37,128 nucleotides of DNA from Bacteroidia bacterium (GTDB lineage Bacteria > Bacteroidota > Bacteroidia > SpSt-205). The notes beneath the pieces were generated by a model. It was not told the DNA's origin. It searched no databases and worked only from the letters and a program-made list of their open reading frames with translations. Made by a program: the position numbers and the translations under genes. Each line of letters starts with the position of its first letter. The first letter of the stretch is position 1. Shown in pieces: positions 14,647 through 23,124 of this stretch. Location: positions 1 through 37,128 of the forward strand of contig JANXCX010000010.1 in NCBI GenBank assembly GCA_025059535.1, read 5' to 3'.

Positions 14647-16585
14647 TGCGCGTACCTGGATTTAGGCGTTCGGCTTCAAAGGCGGCCTCAGGCCCGTAAA
14701 GCTGCTCCAAGCGCAGAATAAGATTAGAGAGTCCCACACCGTCTCGGAGGCGAGCGGGGTCTATTCCGGGCCCGTCGTCGGTTACTTCAATCCATACCTT
14801 GTCGGGCTGAACGCTCACCGCAAGCCTCAAGCGCACGGGCCGGGTGAGGCGACTTACGGCATGCTTGATTACATTCTCTGCAAGAAGCTGAAGCGTAAAG
14901 GGCGGAATCTCCACCTCTGGTAGGGGCACAGGGAGCGACCACTCTACCCGAAGCCTTTCCCCGAAACGCTGCCGCTCAATTTCCAAGTAATCTTCCACCA
15001 ACCTCAGCTCTTCCTGTAAAGGGATTGTGAGGCGCTCCGCTAAGGCTAAACTGCGCCGCAAAAGGGCCCCCAAGCGCGCAATAAGCTCCTCGGCTAAAGG
15101 GGGATTTTCGCTGATCAGTGCCTGGAGGGTGTTGAGAGCGTTGAAAAGAAAATGAGGGCTAAGCTGGCCGCGCAGCGCCGCTAGGCGCGCCCGATGCGCC
15201 GTTTCCAGTAGCTCTAAATGCCGAAGGACCATGCTAAGACCCGCTGCAAAAGGAATAAGGCGCTCTAAATCTTGGATTTGGAGCTTGCGGCCGCCTTCCT
15301 GCATAAGCAGCCAACCATAGGCGGGTAGTGGCAGGGCGGCATCTGCGCGGAAAGTAGGCTCTACGGAGGGAAAAGGCGCCGATTCACCGCTGCGTCGCAG
15401 CCACCCCCGACGCTGAAGGGGAGGGGAAGCCTCTACCAGGCGCACCTGCGCCACCTGCGCATATGCCTGAAGGGTATCCCGCACAAAGGCTTCCAAAGCC
15501 GCCCTATCCACAATTTCCCATAGTCTAGCTAATCGCTCTTCTAAAAGGCGCACGCGCCGCTGCGCCGCCGTAAGGCGCCGCCATCCTATTTCCCCTAGAC
15601 CAATCCAGCCTAAGCTGCCGCCCAAGCCCCACAAAAGGGCCTTACCGAGGCCTTTAGGCCTATGCCACAGACCTAAACCCAGTCCTACCACTAATCCCGT
15701 AAGGCGCAGCAGAAGAAGCTCCCTAGGCACAAGCGCCCAAAGGGTTCTAATATCCCGCACGTGCCACGCCCATAGGAGTCCGCCTAAAATGGCTAAACTC
15801 CAGGGCCCTACGCCTATTACCCACCCCGCCCACACTACCCCATATACCCCCTGCCACAGCCCACTTAGTCTAAATAGAGGTAGGGCCAGCCCAATTTCTA
15901 CGGCTAAGCGCTGCACTAAAGCCTTGGGAATAAATACCCCCCCTGCGAGGCCCAGCGCCACCAGCAGGAAGATCCGTCTCCGGGTAGGATTGGGCTCGCC
16001 CAGCGCAAAGCCTACTATCCAGCCTATCCCCATACCCAGCGCTAGGTTATGCCGAAAAAACAAGGCTTCTTTGGACCATAGGGAGGCGAATCCTATCATG
16101 CAGGCCCCTACTGCCCCGCCGAATACCGCCTGACTCCAAAACTTAGTTTGATCCACTCGCCGCCACTCTATCCCTATCAGAAAGCTGCCAAGGCCCAGCA
16201 CGGCTACCATTAGGGCTAAACCAACGGTTAGCGTATAGCTTAGCCAGCCTTCTGGCCAGCCGAAAAGAAAGGGAGCAGCGCTTTCTACGAAAACGAGGCG
16301 GCGCTGCCCCTGCCGCAGAATCTCATATAGGTAAAGGCGACCATAGGCGGGCTCTGGAGGAATCCGCTCAAAGGGGCAAACGGGTAGATAATCTATGCGG
16401 AGTAGCCTATCCCCTGCCTCAATCTCAGCTACCCCGAAGAAGGGTAGTACTTCCACCACTTGCCAGGTGCAGGAGTCCACGCGGGCCCACTTATAGCCAT
16501 CGGTGGGAGGTAGGTGCCATTTATGATACGCGTGCCAGCTGATCCAAAGGAGACCCGCCAGGGCCACTATCCCCCACCGCCTCAC
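14540..16585 (-). CDS. LytS/YehU-type sensor histidine kinase, orphan
   Basis: A 681-residue membrane kinase. TM1 (about 5-20) is followed by a periplasmic segment (about 28-105) with a PDZ-like pattern (EAGDRLLRIDYLPV), then some seven to eight more helices up to about residue 345. A coiled coil and a weak GAF-like region precede the His_kinase domain, with H478 in SPHFLFN, and the HATPase with N box LAENVIKHAV, DDGPGI and GVGLSNL. It autophosphorylates and should pass phosphate to a LytTR-type regulator, but none is in the window. The last 29 residues lie beyond the ATPase fold and are read antisense to the DUF3276 gene. The GTG start overlaps the pyk stop (GTGA), so it is the last gene of the yqgE operon. 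Confidence 0.9.
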   Translation of the reverse strand: MRRWGIVALAGLLWISWHAYHKWHLPPTDGYKWARVDSCTWQVVEVLPFFGVAEIEAGDRLLRIDYLPVCPFERIPPEPAYGRLYLYEILRQGQRRLVFVESAAPFLFGWPEGWLSYTLTVGLALMVAVLGLGSFLIGIEWRRVDQTKFWSQAVFGGAVGACMIGFASLWSKEALFFRHNLALGMGIGWIVGFALGEPNPTRRRIFLLVALGLAGGVFIPKALVQRLAVEIGLALPLFRLSGLWQGVYGVVWAGWVIGVGPWSLAILGGLLWAWHVRDIRTLWALVPRELLLLRLTGLVVGLGLGLWHRPKGLGKALLWGLGGSLGWIGLGEIGWRRLTAAQRRVRLLEERLARLWEIVDRAALEAFVRDTLQAYAQVAQVRLVEASPPLQRRGWLRRSGESAPFPSVEPTFRADAALPLPAYGWLLMQEGGRKLQIQDLERLIPFAAGLSMVLRHLELLETAHRARLAALRGQLSPHFLFNALNTLQALISENPPLAEELIARLGALLRRSLALAERLTIPLQEELRLVEDYLEIERQRFGERLRVEWSLPVPLPEVEIPPFTLQLLAENVIKHAVSRLTRPVRLRLAVSVQPDKVWIEVTDDGPGIDPARLRDGVGLSNLILRLEQLYGPEAAFEAERLNPGTRIRICLPHRGPGDRSQNPAASPSAHVKLPGPAPAET

Positions 16586-18006
16586 GGAACTTGGGTAATG
16601 TAAAGCGTATTCGTGCGCAGACGCGCCCGCAGGGGCATAGACACCGCAAATATGACCGTATCGCCGCTCCGCACGTGGCCCAGCGCCTTCAGAATAGCCA
16701 CCACATCGCGAATGGTGTCATAGGTACCCTCATGCCGATGATAGTAGTAAGCCCGCACGCCCCAAAGCAAATTGAGGCCAGCGAGAATGCGCGGGTTAGG
16801 AGTAAATATAAAGATATCCGTTTGAGGGCGCCAGCGAGCTAGCTGGAAGGCCGTATAGCCCGAATAGGTAAGTCCTACCAGCGCTTTAGCCCCGACTTCG
16901 GAAGCCAAAGTGCAGGCTGTCCAGCAAATAGCATCAGAAGAGTAAGTGGGCGAGGTGGGGTCAGGCTGACCCGGCAGGCGATAAATCTGCGGCGCCCGCT
17001 CCGCTTCCCGAAGAATCCGTTGCATCTGCCGTACCGCTTCTACCGGAAAGGCCCCCACCGAGGTCTCCCCGCTCAGCATAACCGCATCCGCCCCATCTAA
17101 TACCGCATTGGCCACGTCAGTAACCTCCGCCCGCGTCGGCGTGGGCTGATGAATCATACTCTCCAGCATTTGCGTCGCCACTACCACTGGCTTACCTAGC
17201 CGGTTAGCTAGGCGAATAATCCGCTTCTGCCAAATCGGGACCTCCTCCAACGGAATTTCCACGCCCAAATCGCCGCGCGCTACCATTACCCCATCGCTGA
17301 TTTGGATGATAGCCTCTAGCTGCGCTAGCGCCTCAGGGCGCTCTATTTTGGCCATTACCCGGATAGGCGAGCCCAGCCGCTGAAGAAAAGCGCGCACCTG
17401 CTGGATATCACTGGGCGAACGCACAAAAGATACGGCCACCCAATCCACCTGCTGACGAACTGCCTCCTTGAGATCACTCCAATCTTTATCTGAGAGCGTG
17501 GGTAGCGAAATGGGCCGCCCCGGTAAATTGATACCCTTGCGACTCCCTATTTGATCGCCGCTTAGCACGCGCAGACGTACCCGGCCTTTCCCATCCGTGT
17601 GAAGCACTTCTAATTGGACTCGCCCATCCTCCACCAGTACAAGATCCCCTGGCTGCACATCGCGCGCTAAGGTCTCATACTCAACGGGGATATCGCCTTC
17701 CTTCTCGGGCTTTAGCGCAAAGGTAACCTCCTGGCCCGCCGCCACCGGGATACTTTTCTCCAGCTTTCCCACCCGCATCTTGGGCCCTTGCAGATCAACT
17801 AAAATCCCTACACGCACCCCCAAGGCAATATTCAAGCGGCGAATGTGTTCTATGAAACGCCGGTGGCTATCCCAGTCCCCATGGCTGAGATTAAGGCGAA
17901 TGATATCTACCCCCGCCTGAATAAGTCGCCGAAGAAGCTCGGGCGAAGCACACGCTGGCCCCGCCGTAGCGATGATCTTTACCCGATTATAGCTGATTTC
18001 GTTCAT
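16582..18006 (-). CDS. pyk: Pyruvate kinase
   Basis: A 474-residue glycolytic pyruvate kinase, converting phosphoenolpyruvate and ADP to pyruvate and ATP. Visible signatures include the N-terminal KIIATAGPA, LNLSHGDWDSH, DLQGPKMRVG, the active-site VMAKIERPEAL, the metal/substrate loop MVARGDLGVEIP, and MLSGETSVGAFP. The C-terminal regulatory domain is full length. GP-A is followed by Cys where most enzymes have Ser (usual IGPAS), a mild variation. The start overlaps the engB reading frame by 20 bases. Its place between engB and a sensor kinase is unusual for a glycolytic gene. Confidence 0.96.
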   Translation of the reverse strand: MNEISYNRVKIIATAGPACASPELLRRLIQAGVDIIRLNLSHGDWDSHRRFIEHIRRLNIALGVRVGILVDLQGPKMRVGKLEKSIPVAAGQEVTFALKPEKEGDIPVEYETLARDVQPGDLVLVEDGRVQLEVLHTDGKGRVRLRVLSGDQIGSRKGINLPGRPISLPTLSDKDWSDLKEAVRQQVDWVAVSFVRSPSDIQQVRAFLQRLGSPIRVMAKIERPEALAQLEAIIQISDGVMVARGDLGVEIPLEEVPIWQKRIIRLANRLGKPVVVATQMLESMIHQPTPTRAEVTDVANAVLDGADAVMLSGETSVGAFPVEAVRQMQRILREAERAPQIYRLPGQPDPTSPTYSSDAICWTACTLASEVGAKALVGLTYSGYTAFQLARWRPQTDIFIFTPNPRILAGLNLLWGVRAYYYHRHEGTYDTIRDVVAILKALGHVRSGDTVIFAVSMPLRARLRTNTLYITQVP

Positions 18007-18553
18007 GAAACTCCGTTAGCCTTTCCTTTAGCCAGGCTAGGAAAGGGGTTAGGCCTTCGCCGCTGCGGGCTGAGAGGAAAAAGAAGCTTTGGGCTTTTGG
18101 AAAGGTTTCCGCTAGCTGTTTCTGCCGGAGGTGTCGGTACTTTTGGGTCAGTTTATCTACTTTGGTAGCCAGTATGAGGTAGGCAAGCCCCAAGTAGTCC
18201 AGCTGCTGGCACCAGCGTATATCCAGCGGTTGAGGGGGTAAGCGGCTGTCTACTAGCACCGCTACGAGCGGCCTATAAGTGCGGAGAAAGGTTTGGATTT
18301 GCGTCTGCCACCGCTGGCGTAGGGTCTGGGGTATCGCGGCATACCCATAGCCCGGTAAATCAGCCCAAAGCCATCCTTCCCTTAGCCCATATAGCCTAAT
18401 TCGGCGCGTGCAGCCTGGCTGGCGACTTACCTGCGCCACCTTTCGGCCCAAAATTCGGTTGAGCAGGGTAGATTTACCCACATTGGAGCGCCCAGAAAGG
18501 GCTATAAGAGGTCTATTCGGAAGCGGAGCACCTACTTCGTATTCCTCTACCAT
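17987..18553 (-). CDS. engB: Ribosome biogenesis GTPase EngB/YsxC
   Basis: A 188-residue TRAFAC-class GTPase acting in 50S ribosomal subunit assembly. G1 is GRSNVGKST, G3 DLPGYGYA, G4 TKVDK, and G5 SAR; the G2 region reads PGCTRRIRLY where relatives have PGRTQ. I chose ATG 18553, which overlaps the stop of the DUF1684 gene in ATGGTAG and gives an N-terminus of usual length; the frame is open to 18610, but that would overlap more and add an unlikely extension. The pyk start lies within its last codons. Confidence 0.94.
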   Translation of the reverse strand: MVEEYEVGAPLPNRPLIALSGRSNVGKSTLLNRILGRKVAQVSRQPGCTRRIRLYGLREGWLWADLPGYGYAAIPQTLRQRWQTQIQTFLRTYRPLVAVLVDSRLPPQPLDIRWCQQLDYLGLAYLILATKVDKLTQKYRHLRQKQLAETFPKAQSFFFLSARSGEGLTPFLAWLKERLTEFHERNQL

Positions 18554-19158
18554 CGTTCGCCGGCTGAGATGCGCACACATAGCCGATTTTCTGGGGGGTA
18601 AGGCAGGCAAAGGTAAGCCGGATCATAGGCGCAATACGGAAAGTAGGCGCAGTTGAAGTCTACACAGGCTTGGCCTTCGGCGGTATCTATGGGCACATAG
18701 CGCCCGCCCTCGTAGGTCTGGCCCAGGGCTGCTGTGGAGTCCCAGAAAGCTAAGAAAGGCCTACCTTCCCGGCTTCCATATACAAGCAGGCGCGTAGGGG
18801 CACGACAGTGCTCCATCCCAGGAAGATTAAGCCATACTTGGCCAATTATAGGAGGGAGGGCTTTGGGCAAAGGTTCAAAGCGTCCGAAAAGTCGCCAACT
18901 CGTATCTAAAGGAAAATAGCGAAGACCTAAGAAGTGGGCACGCGCCGAGGGCGGAATCGGTGAATTCGGATCATAACGAAAGAGGCTATCTTTGGCGCGC
19001 CGCAGGCTATCCAGCACCCTTGCGTAAGTAGGGCCATTGAGCGCACACCGCAGAAAGAGGACGGACCGCTTCGGCGGACGGCGCGGCCACAGAAGAAGAA
19101 GCAAGAGCCCTCCCACGAACAGAGCCAGCAAAAACGGCCATCGCCTCTGCACGCCCAT
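18547..19158 (-). CDS. DUF1684 domain protein, membrane anchored
   Basis: A 203-residue protein with an N-terminal transmembrane helix (about 8-24) and a periplasmic or surface DUF1684 domain. Family hallmarks are FLGLRYFPLDTSW, the YEGGRYVPID segment, DFNCAYFPYCAY, and the closing PPENRLCVRISAGE. The function of DUF1684 is not known to me. ATG follows the metF stop TAG directly, and its end overlaps engB. The Cys pairs in the C-terminal part could form disulfides outside the cytoplasm. Confidence 0.83.
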   Translation of the reverse strand: MGVQRRWPFLLALFVGGLLLLLLWPRRPPKRSVLFLRCALNGPTYARVLDSLRRAKDSLFRYDPNSPIPPSARAHFLGLRYFPLDTSWRLFGRFEPLPKALPPIIGQVWLNLPGMEHCRAPTRLLVYGSREGRPFLAFWDSTAALGQTYEGGRYVPIDTAEGQACVDFNCAYFPYCAYDPAYLCLPYPPENRLCVRISAGERW

Positions 19159-20112
19159 CTAATCCAGCTTTAACCGCTCCATAAGCCGCCGCAAAGGTTT
19201 CGTATAAAGCATAGTGTAAAAATGCAGATTCCGCACCCCGTTGCTAAGAAGGTCCACAGCCTGCTGGTAGGCCCATTCTAACCCAATCTCTTGCACCTCC
19301 CTATCGTCGCAGGCCGCTAAGATAGCCGCCGTAAGGCTTTCTGGTATAGTTACATGAAAAGCGCGCGGGAGAGAATACAAATGTTCGCGCCGGGTGATAA
19401 TCTTGAGCCCTGGAATAATCGGAATATGAACCCCCATAGCCCGAGCCTGCTGCAGAAAAGCGTAGTAGTACTGATTGTCAAAAAACATCTGGGTGATGGC
19501 ATAGCTGGCTCCTATGTCCTGCTTGCGCTTGAGGTTTTGAATATCAAAGGTTAGGTTAGGCGCCTGGTAGTGCTTCTCTGGGTAAGCCGCCACCCCTATG
19601 CAGAAGTTTGTCGGCTGGGCGTCGGTCAGCTCATCCAGAAAGCGGCCTTGATTCATCGCTATGATCTGCTCTACCAGCTGGTAGGCGTATTGATTGACCG
19701 TACGGTCGGGATTAGGCGGACGGGCATACTTCTCTTCGCCTTGAAGGGCCATTACGTTCTCCACGCCAAGATAATGTAGCTCTATGAGGGCATCTTCCGT
19801 CTCCTCGCGCGTGAAGCCATGGCAGAGGAGGTGAGGGACAGGCTCTATGCCGTACTTATACTTTATCACGGCGCAGAGGCCGAAGGTACCCGGGCTGCGG
19901 CGCTTGACGCGCCGGCGATAGGTACCGTCGGGCTGCTGCTGCCAGATTACCTCAGCGGCATGACTGGTGATATTGATGTAGCGCGGGCGGTAGGGAAGAA
20001 GGCTCTCCACGGCGTCATACACCTGCTGGATGCTTCCGCCGCGCCGTGGCGGGATAATCTCCACGCTAATAAAGGGACTTGTCTCTCGGGCTAAAATCTC
20101 CGCCACCCACAT
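19159..20112 (-). CDS. metF: Methylenetetrahydrofolate reductase
   Basis: A 317-residue FAD-dependent TIM-barrel enzyme reducing 5,10-methylenetetrahydrofolate to 5-methyltetrahydrofolate for methionine synthesis. Seen in order are FISVEIIPPRRG with the catalytic Glu, YINITSHA, HLLCHGFTREETEDAL, VMALQGE, FCIGVAAYPEKH, and the FAD/substrate segment QMFFDNQYYYAF, then IPIIPGLKII. Length is normal for the bacterial enzyme. It starts three bases after the small upstream ORF and abuts the DUF1684 gene, so it belongs to the yqgE operon. Confidence 0.95.
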   Translation of the reverse strand: MWVAEILARETSPFISVEIIPPRRGGSIQQVYDAVESLLPYRPRYINITSHAAEVIWQQQPDGTYRRRVKRRSPGTFGLCAVIKYKYGIEPVPHLLCHGFTREETEDALIELHYLGVENVMALQGEEKYARPPNPDRTVNQYAYQLVEQIIAMNQGRFLDELTDAQPTNFCIGVAAYPEKHYQAPNLTFDIQNLKRKQDIGASYAITQMFFDNQYYYAFLQQARAMGVHIPIIPGLKIITRREHLYSLPRAFHVTIPESLTAAILAACDDREVQEIGLEWAYQQAVDLLSNGVRNLHFYTMLYTKPLRRLMERLKLD

Positions 20113-20115
20113 ACG

Positions 20116-20436
20116 TCAAAATTCCCAAAGCTGAGCAAAGTAAGCGCAGAGAGCTTCCCGCAGGAAAGCCGCTTCGTCCGATGGGTTCCAGCGGGGCGGG
20201 TCTTGCGCCCATACCCAGGTAGGCCAACCCTCCGCATCCACACTCTGACGACGCACATAACCAGCCCGCTCTAAAAGCGTCAGAAAACCGAGGTGAATGA
20301 GGTCATATTTGACCTGTTTATCCTCACCAGCTGGCCAATAGCCTAGTTCGTTTAGCCCTACAAGGAAGAGCAGTTCCTCCAGAGTAGGTACCTTACCAAA
20401 GCGACGCTGAAGTGCCTGAGCGAGCCGGTCCCACAT
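20116..20436 (-). CDS. Small conserved protein next to yqgE, function unknown
   Basis: A 106-residue soluble protein, predicted mostly helical, with LEELLFLVGLNELGYW, YDLIHLGFLTLLERAGYV and a WPTWVW segment. The pattern (a FLxGxxELG segment, a DLxHL segment, then GWPxxx) resembles a short uncharacterised Bacteroidota protein family as I recall it, but I cannot name a function. It lies two bases after yqgE and three before metF, so translation is probably coupled. Codon use matches its neighbours and the frame is intact. Confidence 0.62.
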   Translation of the reverse strand: MWDRLAQALQRRFGKVPTLEELLFLVGLNELGYWPAGEDKQVKYDLIHLGFLTLLERAGYVRRQSVDAEGWPTWVWAQDPPRWNPSDEAAFLREALCAYFAQLWEF

Positions 20437-20438
20437 GG

Positions 20439-20987
20439 CTAATTCACACGCGGGTCTTCGGGAAAAGTAGCTATGAAGGCGTATTGGCCTCCCATGCGCT
20501 TAAGTACTTTACGCCAAAGCTGAGGGGGCTCTGGATCAAAGACATCTTCGGATTGCGCAGGGGCCAAAATCCAAGATTTGAGTAAGAGCTCGCGGTCTAG
20601 CTGGCCTACGCGCCATCCTGCGTACCCCGCATAGAATCGGAGGGCACTGGATGGGATATCGCGCATAGCCAGAATACTGCGCAAAGCCCGCATATCGGGA
20701 GTCCAAAACAGGCCAGGGAGCACCTCTTGACTGCGCTCCCGAAGCGCAGGAAGGGTATGGAGGGCGTGGAGCATCTCTGGCTGGACAGGCCCGCCTATGA
20801 AAAGGGGATAATCCACCGCCCCAAAGAAATCCGTAGCCTCCTGGAGCCTTACGGCCGCCGGCCGATTGAGCACTACCCCTAAGGTACCTTCCTGATTGTG
20901 CTCAATCAGAAGCACAACCGTGCGAAAGAAATTAGGATCTGGTAGGAAAGGCTCCGCTACCAGAAGTACACCACGCCCCGGTTGCAT
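20439..20987 (-). CDS. yqgE: YqgE/AlgH family protein
   Basis: A 182-residue UPF0301 protein. Signatures are the N-terminal PGRGVLLVAEPFLPDPNFF with VVLLIEHN, GTLGVVLNRP, LFIGGPV, and the later FYAGYAGWRVGQLDREL. The family is widespread and cytoplasmic; the biochemical role is not established. First gene of the seven-gene minus-strand operon that also carries metF, engB and pyk. A near-match -7 box lies just upstream. Confidence 0.95.
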   Translation of the reverse strand: MQPGRGVLLVAEPFLPDPNFFRTVVLLIEHNQEGTLGVVLNRPAAVRLQEATDFFGAVDYPLFIGGPVQPEMLHALHTLPALRERSQEVLPGLFWTPDMRALRSILAMRDIPSSALRFYAGYAGWRVGQLDRELLLKSWILAPAQSEDVFDPEPPQLWRKVLKRMGGQYAFIATFPEDPRVN

Positions 20988-20993
20988 CCAGGC

Positions 20994-21001
20994 TAAATAT
21001 A
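20994..21001 (-). promoter_or_regulatory. Probable -7 box of the yqgE operon
   Basis: TATATTTA on the minus strand matches TAnnTTTG except for the last base and ends 6 bases before ATG 20987. It is back to back with the tRNA-Gly box at 21034-21041. Confidence 0.4.
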
Positions 21002-21033
21002 AACAAATCGCCGTGTTGTGGCGGATTTTTACT

Positions 21034-21041
21034 TATATTTG
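21034..21041 (+). promoter_or_regulatory. -7 promoter box of tRNA-Gly
   Basis: TATATTTG matches TAnnTTTG and ends 7 bases before the mature tRNA. A TTG at 21016-21018 is closer than the usual -33 spacing. Confidence 0.62.
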
Positions 21042-21048
21042 CCCAGGT

Positions 21049-21121
21049 GCGGGAGTAGCTCAGCTGGCAGAGCGTCAGCTTCCCAAGCTGAAGGTCGCGG
21101 GTTCGAGGCCCGTCTCCCGCT
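21049..21121 (+). tRNA. tRNA-Gly(CCC)
   Basis: The cloverleaf has acceptor GCGGGAG/CTCCCGC, anticodon stem TCAGC/GCTGA, loop TTCCCAA with anticodon CCC, and discriminator U, which is usual for glycine. CCA is not encoded. The downstream propeller-OmpA gene has no box of its own, so it may be transcribed with this tRNA. Confidence 0.94.
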
Positions 21122-21141
21122 CATATTCACCTTGCTCAAAG

Positions 21142-23124
21142 GTGTTCGTCAGGGGTGCCCTAAAAGTGTGGCTACGGAGTATGGGGCTGAGCGCCATCCT
21201 CCTTGCTCAGCCAAGTGAGGTACTCTACCGGGTAGAGGTTACTACCATAGCAGGCAGTGGACGCGTAGGATACAGAGGCGGCGCTGCTTTAGAAGCAGCC
21301 CTCAATCGTCCCAATGGTATCGTAGCCGACCAAATGGGAAATGTTTACTTTTCGGATGACCAAAACCACTGCGTTCGAAAGGTTACTCCTGCTGGGCAAA
21401 TAGTCCTCGTAGCCGGTCGGCCCCAAACCGCTGGATACGCCGACGGCCCCTCGGACCAAGCCCTCCTAAATAGCCCCCACGGCCTCACCTTAGACCCCCA
21501 GGGCAACCTCTACGTATGCGACTACCTCAACCACGCTATCCGGAAGATCACCCCCCAAGGCAACGTCAGTACGCTGGCAGGAGGTAGCGGACGCGGCTTT
21601 AAGGATGGGGTGGGTAAAGCGGCGCAATTCTCCCTTCCCATCGCTATTGTGCGAGACAGTAAGGGAAACCTCTGGGTGTTAGATGGAGGCAATCATGCCC
21701 TGCGTAAAGTCTCCCCTCAAGGCAAAGTGGAAACTATCGCTGGCACAGGCATGCCCGGCTATGAGGACGGCCCAGGCCGATCCGCCCAGTTCAATACCGC
21801 CGTAGGTCTTACGATAGATAAGCAGGATAATCTGTATGTGGTAGATGCGGGAAATCGATGCATCCGAAAAGTTACGCCCAGCGGCGAAGTAAGCACCTTC
21901 ATAGACCTTTCTTTCCAGGGATGGACTATACGCGGAACGGCAGGGAGAAGCCTCAGCTTCAGTACCTCAGGCGGAGGTTATGGGGGGGGTATAACCGTCG
22001 ACCCCGATGGCAACCTCTACATCGCAGACGGAGGCCGCCACCTCATCTACCAGATAAACCCTAAAGAGAAAACCGTAGAAATCCTCGCGGGTACAGGCCG
22101 TCCAGGTTGGATAGACGGTAATGGCCGCTATGCCCAGTTCTACGAACCCGTAGAAATATGCCTGGGCGAAAAACCTAACATCTTCTATGTGTGCGATTAT
22201 CGCAATGCCGCTATCCGCAGGATTATCATAGAGAAGGTAACCCCCGCCGCAGCCGATACGAGTCGCCCTTCTGTGCCTCTTCTTCTCATTGTGCGCGTAC
22301 GGGAGGAGAGTAGTCGCCAACCTGTGGCGAAAGCTGAAATTACAGCTTCTCCCAACCTTCCTGGCTTTCCCCTTACGACCAATTCCCAAGGCGAAGCCCA
22401 ACTACAACTAACCCCGGGTGACTACGCCCTCACGCTCACAGTGGAAAAGGAGGGCTACCTCCAAGCTACCAAAGAAATACGCCTGCGTGAGGGCCGCCAA
22501 GAAGTGCAGATTCTCTTGCGTCGAAAGGCGCTGCCCTTTACGTTTCGGGTAGTGGAGTCGAGTAAGGGTACAGCGTTAGGCGAAGTCCAAATAGAACTCC
22601 GCCGGGGTGATACGCTCCTTCAAACGGGGGTTACCTCGCCGATGGGTACCTTCCCGACTACGCTCACGGGTATGGCTGAAGTCGTGGCCCAGAAGAAAGG
22701 CTATTTCCCCTTCGTAGGTAAGGTAGAACTTCGGCCGGGAGACTCCCTCATGATAGCTTTAGTAGCGGCAGAGGCGGGGGCTTTTCTCCGCGAGAGCCGT
22801 ATCCACTTCAAGCCCAGTAGCCCTCAGCTAGAGCCTACTTCCTACAGCCTCTTAGATAGGATTGCGGAGTTTCTCAAGAATCATCCCGAGATACGCCTGC
22901 GCATTCATGGCCATACGGACATAGGGGATAGAGACCCTAATTACAATCAGCGCCTTTCAGAGGAGCGAGCTAAGGCCGTACGCCAGTACCTCATCCAGAA
23001 AGGTGTAGAGCCAGAGCGGCTTGAAGCGGTGGGACACGGGAATAAACGCCCCATAGCAGATAACTCTACCCCCGAAGGTCGCGCGCAAAATCGGCGCGTG
23101 GAGTTTGAAGTTATCAGCCCTTGA
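21142..23124 (+). CDS. NHL propeller, regulatory-like and OmpA protein (PorE-like layout)
   Basis: An exported protein of about 660 residues. Six NHL-type repeats (about 25-360), each with a GNLYV/GNVYF and HAIRKI/HCVRKV pattern, predict a six-bladed propeller. Two PEGA/carboxypeptidase-regulatory-like beta domains follow, then an OmpA-type domain (about 545-660, with IHFKPSSP, HGHTDIGD and NRRVEFEV). The frame is open through the tRNA; I chose GTG 21142 because it gives a signal peptide with a basic start (FVRGALKVWLRSMG), but GTG 21166 or ATG 21181 are possible. The stop overlaps the ATG of rnr (TGATG). It parallels the gene at 11959-14289, with a different propeller family. Confidence 0.82.
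   Translation: MFVRGALKVWLRSMGLSAILLAQPSEVLYRVEVTTIAGSGRVGYRGGAALEAALNRPNGIVADQMGNVYFSDDQNHCVRKVTPAGQIVLVAGRPQTAGYADGPSDQALLNSPHGLTLDPQGNLYVCDYLNHAIRKITPQGNVSTLAGGSGRGFKDGVGKAAQFSLPIAIVRDSKGNLWVLDGGNHALRKVSPQGKVETIAGTGMPGYEDGPGRSAQFNTAVGLTIDKQDNLYVVDAGNRCIRKVTPSGEVSTFIDLSFQGWTIRGTAGRSLSFSTSGGGYGGGITVDPDGNLYIADGGRHLIYQINPKEKTVEILAGTGRPGWIDGNGRYAQFYEPVEICLGEKPNIFYVCDYRNAAIRRIIIEKVTPAAADTSRPSVPLLLIVRVREESSRQPVAKAEITASPNLPGFPLTTNSQGEAQLQLTPGDYALTLTVEKEGYLQATKEIRLREGRQEVQILLRRKALPFTFRVVESSKGTALGEVQIELRRGDTLLQTGVTSPMGTFPTTLTGMAEVVAQKKGYFPFVGKVELRPGDSLMIALVAAEAGAFLRESRIHFKPSSPQLEPTSYSLLDRIAEFLKNHPEIRLRIHGHTDIGDRDPNYNQRLSEERAKAVRQYLIQKGVEPERLEAVGHGNKRPIADNSTPEGRAQNRRVEFEVISP

Noticed and set aside
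20896-21141. An N-terminal extension of the NHL-OmpA gene through tRNA-Gly
   Set aside because: The extension would translate the tRNA and part of the yqgE antisense strand; a signal peptide begins only after 21142.
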